Positions 60,745-64,000 of a DNA stretch of 64,000 nucleotides are shown here, in pieces. Positions within the stretch are counted from its first letter, which is position 1. Each line of letters begins with the position of its first letter. The translations under genes were made by a program, and so were the position numbers. Below the pieces are notes generated by a model, which made no database searches, had not been told where the DNA came from, and saw only the letters and a program-made list of their open reading frames with translations. The DNA comes from Trichinella spiralis (lineage: Eukaryota; Nematoda; Enoplea; Trichinellida; Trichinellidae): NCBI GenBank assembly GCA_000181795.3, contig CM012953.1:14242183-14306182 (forward strand), given 5' to 3'.

Positions 60745-61710
60745 ATGTCTTCGATAACCAGTAATATAAGTGTGCAAATTGGAGATGTAATTGGCAATTG
60801 GAAACTGACCAAACTGTTGGGATTCGGCACTTACGGTTATGTGTATGAGGTGTTGAATTTGAAAAATGATCAACTGGAAGCTATGAAGTTGGAAGATCAA
60901 AATCCCAACCAAAGTCTCAAGGTTGAAATATTAGTATTGAGATCTCTGAATAAACACAATGCTCGACACTGTTGCCAGTTGCTTGGAAGCGGTCGTAAAG
61001 ATAAATTCAGCTACATGGTGATAACGTTGGTCGGGAAAACTTTTGAAGATATTTCGCAAGTGATGAAAGAGAAGAACGGTGACAATGGCAAGCTCGACAG
61101 TTGCAGCGCAATGTATCTCTGCATGCAAGCACTTGAAGGTTTGCAAGATTTGCATACCATTTGCTTCATTCACAGAGACGTGAAACCGCAAAACTTTGCC
61201 ATCGGGGTGCATCCGAATTTACGGAATGTTTATATGTTAGATTTTGGCACGGTGAGGAAGTATCTTCGCTCTGATGGAAAACATCGTAGACCGAGAGCCA
61301 AAGCGGGATTTCGGGGTACTTTCAATTTTGCTTCAGTTTATGCTCTGAACTTGGATGACCAATCTCGTCGGGATGACATGTGGTCATGGATGTATTTGCT
61401 AATTCAAATGACCACAGGTACGTTGCCTTGGCTGGACATGCCGCCAACAGGCAATTACTTTTCAGAATTGGAACAATACAAAACTATGAAGAATGAGCAT
61501 ATTGAAAATCCTGCAGTGTTATTAAACGGCTGTCCTGAAGAGTATCACCAAATTTTCAACATTATCAAGCAGATGACCTATTATTCTGCTCCTGAATACG
61601 AAGGCATTTATAAGCTGCTGAAGTTTTCCATGAAGAGGGAGAATTCTTTATCAGAAGATGAGCCCTTGCAATATGAGAAAATACTGAACGAAGAAACTGC
61701 CCACAAATAG
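60745..61710 (+). CDS. Tau-tubulin-kinase-like protein kinase (CK1 group), intronless
   Basis: Single-exon Ser/Thr kinase of the TTBK branch of the CK1 group, a branch expanded in nematodes, often in sperm or germline. 321 aa from the first ATG; the frame is open 12 codons further up without an ATG. All catalytic elements are intact: Gly loop GFGTYG (aa 26-31), Lys48 in AMKLED, HRD at 143-145 with KPQN (Asn150), and DFG at 166-168. The CK1-type substitute for APE is visible as FRGTFNFASV. It lacks the long tail of vertebrate TTBK1/2. It is likely cytoplasmic. An intronless kinase beside a 38-exon gene fits descent from a retroposed copy or intron loss, both common in this branch. The substrate cannot be inferred. 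Confidence 0.92.
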   Translation: MSSITSNISVQIGDVIGNWKLTKLLGFGTYGYVYEVLNLKNDQLEAMKLEDQNPNQSLKVEILVLRSLNKHNARHCCQLLGSGRKDKFSYMVITLVGKTFEDISQVMKEKNGDNGKLDSCSAMYLCMQALEGLQDLHTICFIHRDVKPQNFAIGVHPNLRNVYMLDFGTVRKYLRSDGKHRRPRAKAGFRGTFNFASVYALNLDDQSRRDDMWSWMYLLIQMTTGTLPWLDMPPTGNYFSELEQYKTMKNEHIENPAVLLNGCPEEYHQIFNIIKQMTYYSAPEYEGIYKLLKFSMKRENSLSEDEPLQYEKILNEETAHK

Positions 61711-61883
61711 TTATCGTTCATCAGTTCGAACGGAACAATTAATGAATTCACATTCACATCTTATCATTGTTTTAACAAAATTAAAATTATATAAATTATA
61801 ATAATTTCAAGTTACAATTATTTCCTTCATCGCAAGATGGAAATAGTTTGCTGACATGAAAATTTATTTCTAATTGCAAATGA

Positions 61884-61889
61884 AATAAA
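61884..61889 (+). promoter_or_regulatory. Candidate poly(A) signal of the kinase gene
   Basis: AATAAA about 174 nt after the kinase stop codon, followed by a T-rich stretch. Confidence 0.45.
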
Positions 61890-63923
61890 TTTCTGTTTAT
61901 TTTTTAACCATGCTTTCAAATTCAGTATAATTCTGGGTGCATTGAAAATTTGAAATTGTTTTTAGATTTGTTTGTTGAAAAGTTATTTGCCTAATTCAAT
62001 TATCGAATCTTATATATTATATGGAACAAAAAAGCCGTGCTTAAATTTATATACATTGTGTAATAAAAAAAATTGTAAATTTTTCTTTGGTATTTTTGGA
62101 AAGTAATTGAATTAATGAAACAGAATTACAAAGTAATGAACCACCTTTCCATTTGATTTGCTGATGTCCGTTTCCACATCATTGCTTTAATTTTCACCAT
62201 TATTATTAGAAAAGTATATTTTTACTACAAATTTAACTACTCACACAGTGCAGTAATGACAACGCCTTTCTTCCGTGAAATTTTATTTCAACAAAAATGA
62301 TCTACTCTTTGCGAAACAGAGGTTTTATATAAAGAAATTACTTCCCGGTTTGACTAGCACCCACTGCTTGCAGGAAGTACCGTCGGCAATGTTCTTTATC
62401 GTATTTGCATACACCTACTTCCGTGAAGTGCGCAGTTATTTATGGCTACAGATTTGACCTGTTCTGGATGCGACACATGTTACTGTATCCCTTCCATGAT
62501 GTCATGTTTGTATTCTATGATATGTTCATCATTGTAATATATGATAAGCAATAATCATAATATTTTCATAATCACAATATCAATAATAAAATGAACATTT
62601 GACACATGGACTATGACATAGATTTGTCAAAACTATAATGCAGTTACTTTTCTGCTGATAATGCGGAAATATTATTAAGAAAAAAGTTGCATAAAATGAC
62701 AACAAAATTAAAAAATGCATAAAATATAGGTGATTTCTTGCTGCAAACGTGCATATGCAATTTTTTAGTTTTTCTTTTTGAAATTAATTTCTTTTTCGAA
62801 AATTTTTTCTGTTTAATGCAATTAAATTTAGATAAATTTTTTAAAATTACAAGCGTTAAGTTTCGTTGTATTCATAAGAAATGTTACGTTAAGTTCATAA
62901 TAAGTATTTTTTGCGGCATTTTAATTTTGAAAGCAAATTTTAAATTCACTTAATTAATGCTAATAATTTACATTCGTTTAATTAAAACGCCCAATTTTTT
63001 GTAATCTTAATACACAACATGGACATGTAAAAAATTACTGATTTAGCCAATTAAAAAGCATGGGGAGCAGCTTTTACCAAGGTTAAGATAATAATATTTT
63101 AATTTGTACAAACAGTCAGTGAAATTAAATAAATGACAAGATAATGGATAAGACAAATTTCTTAAAATCTGAAAGAAAATTCAAAATATTGCTTTTTAAA
63201 GCGAAGAGTAAGATACACGATACTATCTGCATTACATTATGCATTATATCCTGAATAAAATTTATTTTTACAATAATACAAGAAAAATCTGTTTATTTAT
63301 TTATTATTATTTCATATTATTATTTATGATAGTTAGTTTTAAAGAAATGTACATTTATTTTTCTATTTATAAAACATAATAGGGGTACTTGAGTGATATA
63401 ATGAAAAGCTTACAGAATTCTTTAATAATGCAATAAATGATCAAAGATTATAATCATACTTAATTAGAAAGATTTTAAGGAACAAAAACATTTGAGAAAA
63501 GAAACTGAAAAATAAAGAAATCTTATTTTTATGAAATAATTTAATATTTAGACGCATCATGTTATTTTACGAGATTGATATGTTCCTCATTAAGCATATA
63601 AAGTAAACATTTATGCAACACACTGGTCAAATTTGCTCGACACGTATTTGATTTTGCTTACTGTTTATATGAAAACAAAAACCACATAATACACATACAA
63701 ATTATACATTTATGTAATATTTTGATAAAAAAGAATCTTGCAAAATGCTTTATTCCAAAATGTGTTGTACAAGCGAAATATTAATTAAGTTGCTTGAAAT
63801 GACTGCATTGTTTGTCATAAAACAGTTTATGCTTTTCTCAACTGTTGACATTCTCTGTTTATGCAAGGAAAAAAGATATTATTTAAGTGATGAACAGCCA
63901 AGAAGATACATCAACTTTGAACA
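61890..63923. other. Intergenic, no gene seen
   Basis: AT-rich DNA with only short frames that mostly start at non-ATG codons. No exon with both splice borders and a recognisable product was found. Confidence 0.6.
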
Positions 63924-63983
63924 ATGCTTTCAATACTTTTCATTGCCCTCTTAGCTGTATTAGCAAATCCTTCAGAAAGTCAA
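63924..63983 (+). CDS. First exon of a secreted protein, partial
   Basis: An ATG begins a 20-codon exon, MLSILFIALLAVLANPSESQ, which is a textbook short signal peptide with a Leu/Ala core and a small-residue cleavage region. It ends at a donor (CAA|GTAATA) in phase 0, only 17 bases before the end of the window. The product is unknown. The neighbourhood contains other secreted genes (protease homologue, DNase II-like), so another secreted family member is plausible. Confidence 0.45.
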
Positions 63984-64000
63984 GTAATAATTTTTCTTTT

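Noticed and set aside
1-64000. tRNA, rRNA or CRISPR features
   Set aside because: I saw no tRNA T-loop/acceptor pairing, no rRNA core sequence and no regularly spaced repeats; a covariance-model search would be needed to exclude small RNAs.

Overview
This is a 64-kb piece of an AT-rich, intron-rich eukaryotic genome. I read it as a clade I (Dorylaimia) nematode, most likely Trichinella or a close relative. The pointers are short introns with GTAAG/TTTCAG borders, a DNase II-like gene (a family known to be greatly expanded in Trichinella), a secreted trypsin-like pseudoprotease and an intronless tau-tubulin-kinase-like gene. The species assignment is inference. The gene models were built by hand from domain matches, splice borders and reading phase.

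Layout, left to right. (1) 83-705 minus: 5' end of a P5B-type ATPase (ATP13A family), running off the left edge. (2) About 9 kb with no firm gene; it holds a G-quadruplex tract and a GC-richer island with a possible neuropeptide precursor. (3) 10220-17951 plus: a complete class 5 semaphorin with signal peptide, Sema and PSI domains, seven thrombospondin repeats and a membrane span. (4) A20/AN1 zinc-finger protein (20108-19442 minus) and GPKOW splicing factor (20547-21776 plus), head to head. (5) 24783-24077 minus: a small RRM-like protein. (6) 26735-36894 plus: polybromo-1 copy A. (7) A 12-kb spacer with a decayed Tigger/pogo transposon, a serine-protease homologue lacking two catalytic residues (39080-40327 plus), a DNase II-like gene lacking one catalytic motif (45305-43146 minus) and a second Tigger/pogo relic. 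(8) 49073-59924 plus: polybromo-1 copy B. (9) 60745-61710 plus: intronless TTBK-like kinase. (10) 63924-63983 plus: first exon of a secreted protein that runs off the right edge.

The most interesting feature is the direct duplication of polybromo-1, the bromodomain subunit of PBAF-type SWI/SNF remodellers. Both copies are full length (1787 and 1759 codons). Each has 38 coding exons in the same order and phase, with six bromodomain units, two BAH domains, an HMG box and two C2H2 fingers. They differ in the acetyl-lysine pocket of bromodomain 3 (Asn kept in A, Phe in B) and in their C-terminal tails. This suggests two specialised PBAF targeting subunits. I saw no rRNA, tRNA or CRISPR array.
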